DNA of 64,000 nt from Candidatus Hydrogenedentota bacterium (GTDB lineage Bacteria; Hydrogenedentota; Hydrogenedentia; Hydrogenedentales; CAITNO01): positions 1 to 64,000 of the forward strand of contig CAITNO010000081.1 of the NCBI GenBank assembly GCA_903893795.1, written 5' to 3'. Position 1 is the stretch's first letter; each line of letters starts with the position of its first letter. The translations under genes and the position numbers were made by a program. The notes under the pieces were generated by a model. The model made no database searches. It was not told the origin of the DNA and was given only the letters and a program-made list of their open reading frames with translations. Shown one piece after another: positions 18,001 to 25,750 of this stretch.

Positions 18001-20483
18001 TCATAGGTCGGCGGGTCGTCCCGCGTGGACCCGACACCGGTCCAGTCGTTACCGGGCGTTCCATATTTTCCGCCGAGGGTCCACTGTCCGGAATTGTCCC
18101 CTGGGGTCACCCGAATGAGAATCATTTTGTCCAACGCCGCGGGCCAGTCCATCCGGAACAGGCACCCCGTAAAGGGCTCTGTAATGATATCCAGAGACTG
18201 GCCAAACGCAATGGGAATCTCGCGCAGCCACACGATGGTGCCGTCTTGACCTGCCCGGTCTGGAAGGTTCTTGGTTCCGCCCGCAACGTGCGCCGTGCCG
18301 GTAAAGCTGTTCACCCCGTAATGCACCGCGATGCGGCCCCCGCCGCCACCGCCACCGGCGGTCCACATGTCGTTATAGCTTCCCCCGCCATCGGCCGACA
18401 CCATGCCGGCTCCGCTGATGGTCCCGGCACTAATCCAGACGCCCCCACCAGCCGCACCACCCGCCGTATTTTGGCCGGTGCCGTTTCCACCATTGGCTGA
18501 CACGGTGCCGTCGAGGGTCAGCGTGCCTATGGCTTCCAGGTGGACCGCGCCGCCTCCGAGTCCGGAAGAACTGGCGCTGCCCATGTCTGCGGGAGCGATG
18601 GCAGACCCGTAGCTCGCACCGCCCGGTCCGCCACCCACGGTCCCTCCCCGGCCGCCATAGCCTGCCCCGCCATTGCCCGTGCTCGTGCCCGGTCCCTGGC
18701 CAAGGGGGTACCCTTTCAAGTCAGCAAGGATTGAAGAACCCGCCGCCAGGGTAAGATTATTTGCCGCAAACAGATGGACAGCGCTTTCCCCGGCCCGGCA
18801 GGTCACTGTGGATGTTGCGTCGATGACAAAATCATTCGTCGCGGCAACCTTGTTGGCGCCCGGCTCCACAACGGCAGTCGTACCGCTCAGAACAATATTG
18901 TAGAGCGCAAATGCCGCGTCTATGGGCTGGAAATGCCAGGAGTGGCCCGCATAGAGTCTCACCTGTTGAGGGTTGGAGACGTCAAAGAAACCCACGGTTC
19001 CGTTTTCACCCGCGCGGTCGGGAAGACTTTGGGTTCCTCCAAGGACTTGTGCCGTGCCCGTAAAACCGTTGGCCAAGTAATACACCGCGATGCGGCCTCC
19101 GCCGCCTCCGCCGCCTGCCGTCCAGGTGTCGTTATAACCATCCCCGCCATTGGCCCTGAGCGCACCGGTTCCGGTGATGGTCCCGGCATTGATCCAGATG
19201 GCCCCGCCGGACCCGGCGCCTGCGGCGTTTTGGCCCGCGCCGTTCGCACCATTGGCCGACAGCGTACCGTCGAGGGTCAAGCTGCCTGTGATTTCGAGGC
19301 GGACGGCCCCGCCCCCGGCACCGGAGGAAGTGCCGCTGCCCATGTCCACCGGGGTGATTGCGGATCCGTACAGAACACCACCCGCTCCGCCGCCCACGGT
19401 GCCGCCCCGCCCGCCATAGCCCGCCCCGCCATTGCCTGCACTTGCGCCCGGGCTCTGGTTGACACTGAACCCTTTCATGTCCGCAATAATTGAACCTCCC
19501 GCAGCTACGCTAAGGTTTACCGCAGACAGACGTATCGGGCCTTCTCCGGCGCGGCAGGACAGCGTGGATGTTGCATCAATGGCAATGTCGTTCTCGGCGG
19601 TCACTTTGTCAACGCCCGGTTCCACAACGGCGGTCGTGCCGTTCAATGAAATGTCGTACAGTGCAAACGCCGCGTCCTCAGACAAGAAACGCCAGGAATG
19701 GCCCGCGATGAGTTTCACCTGTTGCGGATTGGACACGTCGAAGAAACCCACTGTTCCCTCTTCGCCGGGCCGATATCCACCGTGCGCCTGCACAGTGCCC
19801 GTAAAACTGTTCACGTTGTAATGCACTGCAATGCGGCCGCCGCTGCCGCCTCCGCCCACATCCCACATATCGTTAAGGCCATTCCCGCCGTGTGCCATGA
19901 TCGTGCCCGCTCCGGCGATGGTCCCTGCGGTTACCCAAATGCTCCCGCCGGAGCCCCCGCCTGCGGCGTTCGCGCCATTGGCCGACACCGTGCCGTCGAT
20001 CGTCAGCGTACCCGTAACATCGAGATGGATCGCGCCGCCGCCTGCGGCGGTAGGACTGCCGCTCCCCAGGTCTTCAGGGGTTACTGCGGAGCCGTAGGAA
20101 GCGCCGCCCGTTCCGCTGCCCACATTGCTGCTTACGGTGGCACCGATACCGCCGTAGCCTGCCCCGCCAGTGCCTGTGCTAACGCCCGGCCCCTGGCCAG
20201 GGCCAAATCCCGCAGCATCTGCGGAGATGAAAGCATTGGCCTCCACCGTAATGTTGGTGGCATGGATGACCACACCTTTGCCGGTCCCCGCATCACCGTT
20301 TACCTTCAGGGTAAACCCATTGCGGACAATCACGTTGTCGTAGGTGTATTCACCTGCGCTCAGTGAAGTGTCCAGGGTTACGTCGAGGTCTGCCCCCCAA
20401 GCTTTCTGGCCAATGCCCATTCCCATAACACTGACGCCAAAACAGAAGAATATGGCTGCGAGGAGTGGTGTGCGGAATGACAT
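12054..20483 (-). CDS. Giant RHS/YD-repeat surface protein with PKD, PASTA and Cys-TM-Arg C-terminus
   Basis: A 2809-residue exported protein. The ATG at 20483 opens the signal peptide MSFRTPLLAAIFFCF; an in-frame ATG-like start 15 codons earlier is less likely. In order: three Gly-rich modules (about 27-770), an Ig/IPT-like and CARDB-like region, an RHS-family entry block with PLGPGWRHNF (about 1156-1200), YD repeats (about 1250-1850), the RHS core ending YYDPETGRFISEDPIG and DPSGL (about 1960), a Lys-rich AT-richer segment (about 1965-2125), a DUF11-like domain, PKD (about 2310-2390), a cadherin-like domain, four PASTA repeats (about 2490-2758), then GCSGG, a hydrophobic span and RRR. Unusually, the RHS core is not C-terminal: the place of the usual toxin is internal, and the chain ends in an apparent anchor. 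It could be an adhesin/scaffold or an effector-bearing shell. No immunity-like gene lies downstream. Confidence 0.88.
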   Translation of the reverse strand: MSFRTPLLAAIFFCFGVSVMGMGIGQKAWGADLDVTLDTSLSAGEYTYDNVIVRNGFTLKVNGDAGTGKGVVIHATNITVEANAFISADAAGFGPGQGPGVSTGTGGAGYGGIGATVSSNVGSGTGGASYGSAVTPEDLGSGSPTAAGGGAIHLDVTGTLTIDGTVSANGANAAGGGSGGSIWVTAGTIAGAGTIMAHGGNGLNDMWDVGGGGSGGRIAVHYNVNSFTGTVQAHGGYRPGEEGTVGFFDVSNPQQVKLIAGHSWRFLSEDAAFALYDISLNGTTAVVEPGVDKVTAENDIAIDATSTLSCRAGEGPIRLSAVNLSVAAGGSIIADMKGFSVNQSPGASAGNGGAGYGGRGGTVGGGAGGVLYGSAITPVDMGSGTSSGAGGGAVRLEITGSLTLDGTLSANGANGAGQNAAGAGSGGAIWINAGTITGTGALRANGGDGYNDTWTAGGGGGGGRIAVYYLANGFTGTAQVLGGTQSLPDRAGENGTVGFFDVSNPQQVRLYAGHSWHFQPIDAAFALYNIVLSGTTAVVEPGANKVAATNDFVIDATSTVTCRAGESAVHLFAANNLTLAAGSSILADLKGYPLGQGPGTSTGNGGAGYGGRGGTVGGGPGGASYGSAIAPADMGSASSSGLGGGAVHLEAIGTLTLDGTVSANGGNGTGQNTAGGAAGGGVWISAGTISGAGMVSADGGGSYNDMWTAGGGGGGGRIAVHYGVNSFTGTAHVAGGTKNLPDRAGQDGTIVWLREIPIAFGQSLDIITEPFTGCLFRMDWPAALDKMILIRVTPGDNSGQWTLGGKYGTPGNDWTGVGSTRDDPPTYELLAPVSQAGPYYFSAYYSNLAKSLPAFHIECVEAPARHICNVPLGSGGNSGSTTLHLTGTGLNDGARVELRTAAGVVLRSFTLLSADTRGGTVRMNLAGLDPQTVNVAVVWPDSQEQVLTGALEIIGANPGTLETKIEIPSYVRVLRPATLWVEYANTGGSDLPAPLLAVSSRSNLAMRLSPADAFERGPVLILGINDQQPASVLPPGARRRVPIQFIAEGGPHEMLEFDLQQLSDDLTPTNWAAIKDKAVPSAMPAGAWDVIWARFSGQMGNTTSALVDRLRQNADYLADSGNGTLDVSRLLQLDFSSADASVGVSEPQISTVDASAWPLGCGLTFERYLTDGIASHYDQGPLGPGWRHNFQFSLSFPAPEVAILKTPGAVTYRIEKSPTGEWQAGRKTACTLEDIGDGIFRLTLKGSEIWTFDASGLPISVADTNGNTITLGYSGNNLTTIQHSDGQTFALAYDALGRITELTDDVSRKTQYAYSGETLASVTGPDGAVTSYAYEGAGAARQYAVTAITYPDGSSIHMSYDIYGRCSGWMLEGGLEPVTLTYPSLALLAGQNALGAAGTMSFDGANNLLEAVNALGDSTWFQYNDFGGATRMTSPDGAQTEITYDILGAPYRYVDRGGNANLFGFDGLQNLLGWVQDANGNRTVSTRDTKGNLTKVLYVNGSSFQFAHDAKGRLTQATNRRGKTVTFTRDALGAVTAKAVDGGSTDAVSYDAKHRPVAASDPANPARDVSVAYDEGNDQITHVGYADGHTLDFTYDIAGNRTQSAGDGGFGLNYLYDTAGRLTELRNAAGDLLVEYERNAAGGLTRETRGNGVYTTYEYSSTGCQITRITHYSAAAVPLAGYAYSYDVNGRVVSVAELDGKTTEYAYDAAGNLSHVAYSDGTYEDYQYDALGNRVSVTTESGSTAYAANGMNQYVSVGSDLRSYDRDGNLTAVGGGIAYTFDTENQLVGTSTPEGSATYGYNALGQRTLVTHNAATTRYVWDPEGLGNVVAEYDGGNNLVARYVYANTLIARIDASGNVVYYGFDGTGNTRLLTNASGQVVGTYDYSAFGLPRGATGSMPNPFQFGGATGVMRESNGLLYMRARYYDPETGRFISEDPIGGAGGINVYSYAGNDPVNAADPSGLDQVTEVGKEVFNEVKSKVKKNLLERAYDWTFGRAFAYTDECLFEGGKGIALHKNANEGVEDVTDYYDLDGKKIKLNATIKAINKVNHDLIFKGPKSMVKDGLKESGKELLSGRWYKKRKEMAESAQRLGNAFKLCWTEIRNWWTSRGHGSTENITPGDPNEKIGPSGYGVARIISGKDEMFYAIYFENKPTASAPAQEVIVADNLDAGLDKTTLALSEVAWGDTVIAVPDGALPYSERITIPDYRAGESKTWFLDIDVDFNPSSGALQWSFRTINPDTEDLPEDALAGFLPPNDDSHRGEGRVSFHIKPRADAADGTVIKNKASIVFDTQAAMETNEVSNTLGTLQKPVADFTANPLSGVAPLLAQFTDQSDARTAPITNWAWTFGDGGTSTETNPAYLYSTPGTYTVTLTVTSELGSDSVTKTGLVSVAQPNRAPILNPIGAKQVNEGAQLQFTVTASDPDLDTITLSAANLPDGATFVPATGVFTWTPGAGTDNTYDDIVFTATDNGTPSLNDSEEITITVIHADVPNVTGLTQTAAQAAIAAARLTLGLVTEAYSPTVVAGVVISQDPASGAPVAPGATVNIVVSKGPQPVSVPNLAGLTRAGAEAAVTGAGLIVGTVTEVYSATVAAGLVVSQEPAAGTNVLPGVAVNFTVSKGPQPVSAPDIVGMTQTAAQSALAGAGLTLGVVTEAFSPTVAAGAVISQNPVSGTSVLPGSAVNFVLSKGPQPPGTVTVPDLAGKDQVTAEAAITAAGLTVGNVTEDFSDTVPKGQVMSQTPAAGTTVSPGSAVWFMVSKGKKKTGIFGCSGGAAEDASSSGRNSDLLVLLLTAGALATVTRRRNSVQP
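12200..13015 (-). repeat. Four tandem PASTA-domain repeats in the RHS gene
   Basis: Four in-frame units of about 200 bp encode the pattern VPN(L/V)xG followed by AxxxLTLGxVTE, VxSQxPAxGTxVxPGxxV and SKGPQP. DNA similarity between units is high, suggesting recent duplication. PASTA domains are best known from bacterial Ser/Thr kinases and penicillin-binding proteins, where they contact peptidoglycan; here they sit near the C-terminal anchor of a secreted protein. Confidence 0.85.
14105..14600 (-). other. AT-richer, Lys-rich segment inside the RHS gene
   Basis: Directly after the RHS core motif DPSGL the coding sequence becomes clearly poorer in GC (bases 14341-14400 are about 37% GC by count, 14521-14580 about 47%) and the protein becomes rich in Lys, Trp and charged residues. 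The reading frame is unbroken and high-GC coding resumes at the DUF11-like domain. This is the position where RHS proteins normally carry a variable toxin domain. No toxin family was recognised. Confidence 0.7.
18237..20400 (-). repeat. Three long Gly-rich modules at the N-terminus of the RHS protein
   Basis: Two tandem units of about 758 bp (18994-19752 and 18237-18994), plus a shorter related unit before them, encode the same order of blocks: GFFDVSNPQQV, AGHSW, AFALY, EPG, GGAGYGGRGGTVGGG, GSLTLDGT, GGGGGGRIAV. The protein pattern suggests stacked beta-rich, passenger-like structure. Confidence 0.8.
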
Positions 20484-20496
20484 CGTAAGAATACCC

Positions 20497-20634
20497 CTAT
20501 TCTTGTCTTGCTTTCTCGACGGCATCAAAGAAAGCCTCTGCTACCCTACCAACCTCGTATGCCACAAGCACTGAGAGGCACTGTTCTAAAATTGACCTTA
20601 GCATATTTGCCATTTTTGTTTCAAACCTCTCCAT
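20497..20634 (-). CDS. Possible small protein upstream of the RHS gene
   Basis: A 45-residue reading frame (starts MERFETKMANMLRSIL) with a weak GGTGAG-like site before its ATG at 20634. It ends 13 bp before the RHS start codon. The peptide is predicted helical and amphipathic and matches no family I know. It may be a leader peptide or non-coding chance; the evidence is position and a plausible start only. The rest of 20529-20736 shows nothing recognisable. Confidence 0.25.
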   Translation of the reverse strand: MERFETKMANMLRSILEQCLSVLVAYEVGRVAEAFFDAVEKARQE

Positions 20635-20736
20635 GGTCAATCTCACCCTGGTCCAAGCCAGTGAGAACCGGGTATTCTGGTCCGAAAATAAACTGGCGAA
20701 CATGTTTGCGGCGCGGTGGACATGGTCTTCCGCACA

Positions 20737-22785
20737 TCATCGCCTGACCGGTGTCGCCGCGTTTAGTTCGGCGGCCTTCTTCTTGAAAGCGTCCGCTTCT
20801 TCCTGATGTCCCAGTTCGGACAGGGCGATGCTGAGGCTTCGCAGGGCGGGAACACACTGCGGATCCAGCGCGAGGGCTTTGCGGGAGTAGCGTTGCGCCT
20901 CCTCGTAACGGTTCTGGGCGATGCAGCAGGCGGCCATGTCGATGAGGGCGCTGATATTCTCCGGGTTCTGGTCCAGTGCCCTCGTCAGACAGGCCCGGCC
21001 CTTTTCGTAGTCCCCCTCTTTCATCAGAACCTGGGCCAGAATGCCGAGCGCGTCGGAAAAGCCCGGTTGCAGTGCCAACGCCTTTGTCAGGCAGGCCTTG
21101 GCCTCGTCAAAGTGTCCCTCGTTGTTGGCGATAATGCCCAGATTGGTCAGGGCGTTGACGTTAGCCGGATTCAGGTCCAGCGCCCGGTTCAGATAGGTTC
21201 TGGCCTGGTCCTTGCGGCCCTGCCTGATGGCCAGCACGCCGAGATTGGTGAGCACCTTGAACCCGTCCACCTTCAGGTCCAATGCCTTTTTCAGGCAGGA
21301 CTCGGCCTCGTCGTAGCGCCCCTGGTCCATATCGAGTTTGCCCAGATTGGCAAGCGCATGCACGTCGTTGGGGTTCAGATTCAGCGCTTTGGTGAGATTG
21401 ACCCGGGCATCCTCGTAGCGCCGTTCTTCCATGGCCCGCAGTCCCCGGTTGTTGTAGGCCAGGCTGCTCTCATGGCCCACGGCTATCGCGTGGCCGAAGA
21501 GGGTTTCGTCATCGTGCCAGTAATGGGCCTGGACCGCCGCACAGAGAGTCAACAGGCCGAGCGCGATACCGGAAAGAGCGGCAACCATGCGCTTGGGCAA
21601 CCGTCCCCTTTCGACCAGGTCGGCCACGCCCCATGCGGCCATAATGAAGAGCCCGACGGAAGGCAGGTAGGTGTAGCGGTCAGCGTGGGAAATCTCCCCG
21701 GCCTGAACCAGTTCGATGACGGGCACCAGGGTTCCCAAATACCAGAGCCATCCGACCATGAGATAGGGGTTCCGGCGGGCCTGACGCAGGCAGAAGACCG
21801 TGATTGCGATGAGCAGCAAGGTTGCCCCGGCCACCTGCCATATCGGACGGGCGAGCGGATGGGGGTAGAAAGCCGCGAGGCCCGAGGGCCACAGGGTCTT
21901 TGCCATGTAGATGACATAGACCACGGCGGCATTGGCACAGCGCGTCAGATAGGGCACCTTGTCGCCGAAGGAGAGATTGGGACCGCGCGCCTGCATGAGT
22001 AACGTGCTCAGGCCGGATGCCAGGGCCAGCAGAAAGAGCGGTATCTTCTCCAAGGCAAACCGGGTACTCTTTCGGGCCATCGCCCCAAGCGAGGCCGTCC
22101 GGTTTATCCGGTCCAAAGGCCAGTAGTCAAGCAGGAGCAGCACGAAAGGCAGTGTCACCACCATCGGCTTCGACGTCAGTCCGAAGACGAAGGCCACCAT
22201 GACCAAGGTGTAGCGCACCGCGCCACCGCGCCGGACATAGAGGCCGTAAGCGCCCAGCGACAGCATCCAGAAAAACGCGCTAAGCACGTCCTTGCGTTCG
22301 GCAATCCATGCCACCGACTCCACGTGAAGCGGATGCACCGCAAACAACGCCGCGACGGCGGCGCTCGGCCAGAGCGCGCCGCTGAGGAGCCTTAGCGCCA
22401 GAAACAGCAGCACCGAGGCGGCGGCGTGAAAGAGGAGATTGGTGAGATGATGGCCCCAGGGGTGCATGCCGTAGAGGGTGCAATCCAGCATGTGCGACAT
22501 CCACGTCAACGGGTGGAAATAGTGCGCGTCTTCGGTGACAAAGGCCCAGCCGATGGATTTCAGATTGAGCCCCGCCTGAACCTGCGGATTGTCTGTGACA
22601 TAGAGGTCATCGTCGAAATGGAGGAACCCGTGGGCAAGGGTCTGGCCGTAAATGGCCACACAGGCCAGCATGAGGAGTACACAGACAGCGACCACCACGC
22701 GGTATTGCCCTTGCGGCGGCGCCATCACGGGGGTGCGTTCCTCATTCCGGACGCGCGGGGCTGTCTTCTTCCTGACGGATTTCAA
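20737..22785 (-). CDS. TMTC-like membrane glycosyltransferase with TPR repeats
   Basis: A 682-residue GT-C type polytopic protein. The first periplasmic loop carries the acidic motif HFDDDLYV (about 57-64). Conserved blocks HPLTWMSHMLD, HHLTNLLFH and HPLHVESVAWIAERKDVLS follow, then about ten membrane spans to about 430. About seven TPR units (440-675) end the protein, for example LNLNPNDVHALANLGK. This matches the bacterial relatives of the TMTC O-mannosyltransferases. It would transfer a sugar from a lipid donor to a protein or glycan outside the membrane, with the TPRs binding partner or acceptor. The start appears to be TTG at 22785 with GGAGAC upstream; an ATG at 22725 is the alternative. 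It lies directly upstream of the giant RHS gene on the same strand, a possible substrate. Confidence 0.83.
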   Translation of the reverse strand: MKSVRKKTAPRVRNEERTPVMAPPQGQYRVVVAVCVLLMLACVAIYGQTLAHGFLHFDDDLYVTDNPQVQAGLNLKSIGWAFVTEDAHYFHPLTWMSHMLDCTLYGMHPWGHHLTNLLFHAAASVLLFLALRLLSGALWPSAAVAALFAVHPLHVESVAWIAERKDVLSAFFWMLSLGAYGLYVRRGGAVRYTLVMVAFVFGLTSKPMVVTLPFVLLLLDYWPLDRINRTASLGAMARKSTRFALEKIPLFLLALASGLSTLLMQARGPNLSFGDKVPYLTRCANAAVVYVIYMAKTLWPSGLAAFYPHPLARPIWQVAGATLLLIAITVFCLRQARRNPYLMVGWLWYLGTLVPVIELVQAGEISHADRYTYLPSVGLFIMAAWGVADLVERGRLPKRMVAALSGIALGLLTLCAAVQAHYWHDDETLFGHAIAVGHESSLAYNNRGLRAMEERRYEDARVNLTKALNLNPNDVHALANLGKLDMDQGRYDEAESCLKKALDLKVDGFKVLTNLGVLAIRQGRKDQARTYLNRALDLNPANVNALTNLGIIANNEGHFDEAKACLTKALALQPGFSDALGILAQVLMKEGDYEKGRACLTRALDQNPENISALIDMAACCIAQNRYEEAQRYSRKALALDPQCVPALRSLSIALSELGHQEEADAFKKKAAELNAATPVRR

Positions 22786-22917
22786 CCGGGTTAAGTCTCC
22801 TGTCCTTCAGATGATAGCGTATCGCGCGATTGTGATAAACACGACGACAACCATGACCGTCGTGTGAAGAAGGATGCGCGTGCCGGTCTCACTTCTGTCA
22901 TGTTTCATCCACCCACA

Positions 22918-22955
22918 GAAAAGGCCGCTGCAACTCCAACTGGTTTGCAACGGCC
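22918..22955 (-). terminator. Intrinsic terminator of valS
   Basis: On the minus strand, stem arms GGCCGTTGCAA (22955-22945) and TTGCAGCGGCC (22933-22923) pair with one G-T wobble and are followed by TTTTC. It begins 20 bp after the valS stop. Confidence 0.8.
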
Positions 22956-22974
22956 CTGTTTTCAACGCGAATGG

Positions 22975-25593
22975 TCAGGCCTGCTCAACCACCTCTTCAA
23001 ACACCACCTGCACGGAGGAGACCGTGTCATCGGCGGTCGCGGGGATGATGTTGACTTGGCCGATGCGCAGCATTTTCTTGATGTCTTCCACCGCCGCTTC
23101 CAAGGCCGGAATGGACGCGGCTTTCAGAGTGATGTCGGCCGTGCGGAGGGGCGCGGCCATGCTCTTGTTGGCGTCGGCCTTTGCCTTGCGCAGGAGGTCC
23201 ACCACTTCCACGGCGGTTGTCCAAATGCCCGCGGTTTTCGGTTCGGGGATGGAGGCCAGCTCGGCGGAGGTCGGCCAGGGGCTGACATGGACGGAGGCGC
23301 GCATGTCTGTGTCGTCCGGATAGGCCCACTGCCACACTTCTTCGGTGATGTAGGGCACGAAGGGCGCAAGCAGACGGACGAGGCACCGGTGCAGCAGGCG
23401 CAGCGTGGCGCAGGCGGAGAGGCGCTCGGGGCTGAGGGTTTCCTCGTAGGTGCGCTGTTTGGCGATTTCGAGATAGTTGTCGCAGAAGACGTGCCAGAAG
23501 AACTCCTCGATCATACTCAATGCCTGGGCGTAGTCGAACTCTTCAAAGGCCTGGGTGGCGCGGTCGAGCAGGGGCCGCAGTTCAGCCACCACGGCGCGGT
23601 CGAGCTCGGCGGTGACCTTTTCCGTACCCAGTTCCTCCTCGGGGATGTCGGCAAAGCGGCCAATGGCGAACTTGCTGGCGTTGAACAGTTTGGTGCAGAG
23701 CTTTCTGCCAACCTTGAAAACCTGCTCGTCGTAGGCAGTGTCCACGCCCAGACGGGCACGGGCGGCCCAGTAGCGGACGCTGTCGGCGCCGTACTGGTCG
23801 ATGAGCGGTTCGGGGGTGATGACATTGCCCTGGCTCTTGGACATCTTTTTGCGGTCCGGGTCGAGAATCCATCCGCTGATGACCACGTTTTTCCAGGGAA
23901 TCTCGTTCTCGTGCAGATAGGCCTTCACAATGGTGTAGAAGGCCCAAGTGCGGATGATTTCGTGGCTCTGGGGGCGGATGTCCATGGGGAACAGTTTCTG
24001 GTGGCGCGCCTTGTCCTCAATCCAGCGGCTGGCGATCTGCGGCGTAAGGGAACTGGTCGCCCAGGTGTCGAGCACGTCGGGGTCGCCGGTGAAACCGCCG
24101 GGCTGGTCGCGCTGGTCCTCGGTGTATCCCGGGGGGACATCGTCGAGCGGGTCTATGGGCAGCGTCTCCGCGGCGGGAACGATAATCTGGTCGTAACGCG
24201 CCAGACCGTTCTCGTCGACCTTGTACCACACGGGAATGGGCACGCCGAAGAAGCGCTGGCGGCTCAGGCACCAGTCGGAATTGAGCCCCTCCACCCAGTG
24301 CTCATAGCGCTTGCTCATGAAATCGGGGTGCCACTGGATCTTGCGGCCCTGGGCCAGCAACGCTTCCTTCTTGTCGATGATCTTGACGTACCACTGGCGC
24401 GCGGGAATGAGTTCGAGCGGGCGGTCGCCCTTCTCGAAGAACTTGACGGCGTGGACGATGTCTTTCTTGGGGCTGTCGATAACGCCTTCGGCGGCCTCGG
24501 CGATTTCCACGATGGCGGCCTGGGCCTTCTTCGTGGTCAGGCCCTGCAGATGCGAGTAGACCTCGTTGGCGGAATCGGGGTCGAGGCTGACCCAGCCTGT
24601 GTCGCCGTCCTTGGGGCCGAAGGTGATGGGCAGCAGGCGACCGTCGCCGCCAAGAATTTGGCGCATGGGCAGGCGGTAGTCGCGCCACCACTCCACGTCG
24701 GTCTGGTCGCCAAAGGTGCAGACCATGACCACGCCGGTGCCCTTTTCGGGGTCGGCCTTTTCATCGGTGATAATGGGTACGGGCGTCTTGAACAGCGGCG
24801 TCACTGCGTTGCGGCCGACGTAGGCCTGATAGCGGGCGTCGTCCGGGTGAACGACCACGGCAACGCAGGCGGCGAGCAGTTCGGGACGGGTGGTGGCGAT
24901 GACGATATACTCGTCGGTGCCCTCGATGCCGAAGCGGAGGTGGTGATAGGCGCTGGGCAGTTCCTTGTCCGTCACCTCGGCCTGCGCGATGGCCGTCTGA
25001 AAATCAATATCCCACATGACGGGACGATTGTCCTGGTAGGCCTCATCCTTGGCGAGCAAATCGAGGAAACTGGCCTGGGAGGTGCGGCGGCAGTGGGTGT
25101 CGATCGTCGCGTATTCCTGCTCCCAGTCGTAGCTCAGCCCGAGGCGGGTCCACAGGTGGCGGAACGCGGCCTCGTCCTCCTTGGTGACCACGTCACACAG
25201 CTCGATGAAGTTCTTCCGGCCGATGACCTCGGGCGCGCCCTTGAGACCGCGCGCGCGCTGGAAATCGGGCTTGTAGTGCAGATGCGCGTCGCATTTGACG
25301 TTGTACATATTCTGCACGCGGCGCTCGGTGGGCAGGCCGTTGTCGTCCCAACCGATGGGAAAGAAGATGTTCTTGCCGCGCATGCGCTGGTAGCGGACGA
25401 TGAAATCCTGGTGGGAATAGCTGAACAGATGGCCAACATGGAGCGACCCGCTCACCGTGGGCGGCGGCGTGTCCACCACGAAGGTCTCATCGCGGCCCCG
25501 CGACGGGTCCCATGCGTAAATGCGGCTGTCGGCCCATCCGCCCTGCCATCGTGATTCAATATTGCCCGGCTCAAAATTCTTGGGAAATTCCAT
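22975..25593 (-). CDS. valS: Valine--tRNA ligase, archaeal/actinobacterial-like form
   Basis: An 872-residue class I aminoacyl-tRNA synthetase that charges tRNA-Val. The HIGH motif is HVGH in TPPPTVSGSLHVGHLFSY (about 45-62). The KMSKS signature is intact in KKMSKSQGNVITP (about 582). The catalytic core, the editing domain (about 200-340, with TTRPE) and the anticodon-binding domain are present. Two adjacent ATGs exist at 25596 and 25593; the second has better spacing from GGGAG. The wording around DTPPPTVSG and GWDDNGLPTERRVQN, and the lack of the long C-terminal coiled-coil arm seen in E. coli ValS, resemble the archaeal-type enzymes also found in Rickettsia and Actinobacteria, suggesting an ancient transfer. 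Its terminator is at 22918-22955. Confidence 0.95.
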   Translation of the reverse strand: MEFPKNFEPGNIESRWQGGWADSRIYAWDPSRGRDETFVVDTPPPTVSGSLHVGHLFSYSHQDFIVRYQRMRGKNIFFPIGWDDNGLPTERRVQNMYNVKCDAHLHYKPDFQRARGLKGAPEVIGRKNFIELCDVVTKEDEAAFRHLWTRLGLSYDWEQEYATIDTHCRRTSQASFLDLLAKDEAYQDNRPVMWDIDFQTAIAQAEVTDKELPSAYHHLRFGIEGTDEYIVIATTRPELLAACVAVVVHPDDARYQAYVGRNAVTPLFKTPVPIITDEKADPEKGTGVVMVCTFGDQTDVEWWRDYRLPMRQILGGDGRLLPITFGPKDGDTGWVSLDPDSANEVYSHLQGLTTKKAQAAIVEIAEAAEGVIDSPKKDIVHAVKFFEKGDRPLELIPARQWYVKIIDKKEALLAQGRKIQWHPDFMSKRYEHWVEGLNSDWCLSRQRFFGVPIPVWYKVDENGLARYDQIIVPAAETLPIDPLDDVPPGYTEDQRDQPGGFTGDPDVLDTWATSSLTPQIASRWIEDKARHQKLFPMDIRPQSHEIIRTWAFYTIVKAYLHENEIPWKNVVISGWILDPDRKKMSKSQGNVITPEPLIDQYGADSVRYWAARARLGVDTAYDEQVFKVGRKLCTKLFNASKFAIGRFADIPEEELGTEKVTAELDRAVVAELRPLLDRATQAFEEFDYAQALSMIEEFFWHVFCDNYLEIAKQRTYEETLSPERLSACATLRLLHRCLVRLLAPFVPYITEEVWQWAYPDDTDMRASVHVSPWPTSAELASIPEPKTAGIWTTAVEVVDLLRKAKADANKSMAAPLRTADITLKAASIPALEAAVEDIKKMLRIGQVNIIPATADDTVSSVQVVFEEVVEQA

Positions 25594-25632
25594 CATACGT
25601 CTCCCGCTGCATCATGTTCTGGTAGAAAAGGG

Positions 25633-25661
25633 AACGCCCGGTCCAAACGGCCCCGGGCGTG
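25633..25661 (-). terminator. Hairpin with T-rich tail upstream of valS
   Basis: On the minus strand, CGCCCGG (25659-25653) pairs with CCGGGCG (25641-25635), followed by TTCCCTTTTCT. It lies about 40 bp before the valS start and 204 bp after the parvulin stop. It may end the upstream operon, or act in the valS leader. Confidence 0.55.
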
Positions 25662-25726
25662 GGAAAGTATAGCAGAAAGCGTACAGATTGGGAAAAACGG
25701 TGAAACCAAGGGCTGTTGGCACCAGA

Positions 25727-25750
25727 GTGGGTCAGACATTCCTGTCTGCC
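25727..25750 (-). repeat. Dispersed palindrome family A, copy 2
   Basis: Reverse-orientation copy with arms GTCAGACA and TGTCTGCC around TTCC, one mismatch from the perfect copies. It lies in the 271-bp gap between the parvulin and valS genes. Confidence 0.75.

Noticed and set aside
22864..25554. An 896-residue open frame antisense to valS
   Set aside because: It is the mirror of a certain gene in high-GC DNA. Its composition (Gly, Val, His, Asp-rich) is typical of antisense frames, and it has no recognised family or ribosome site.
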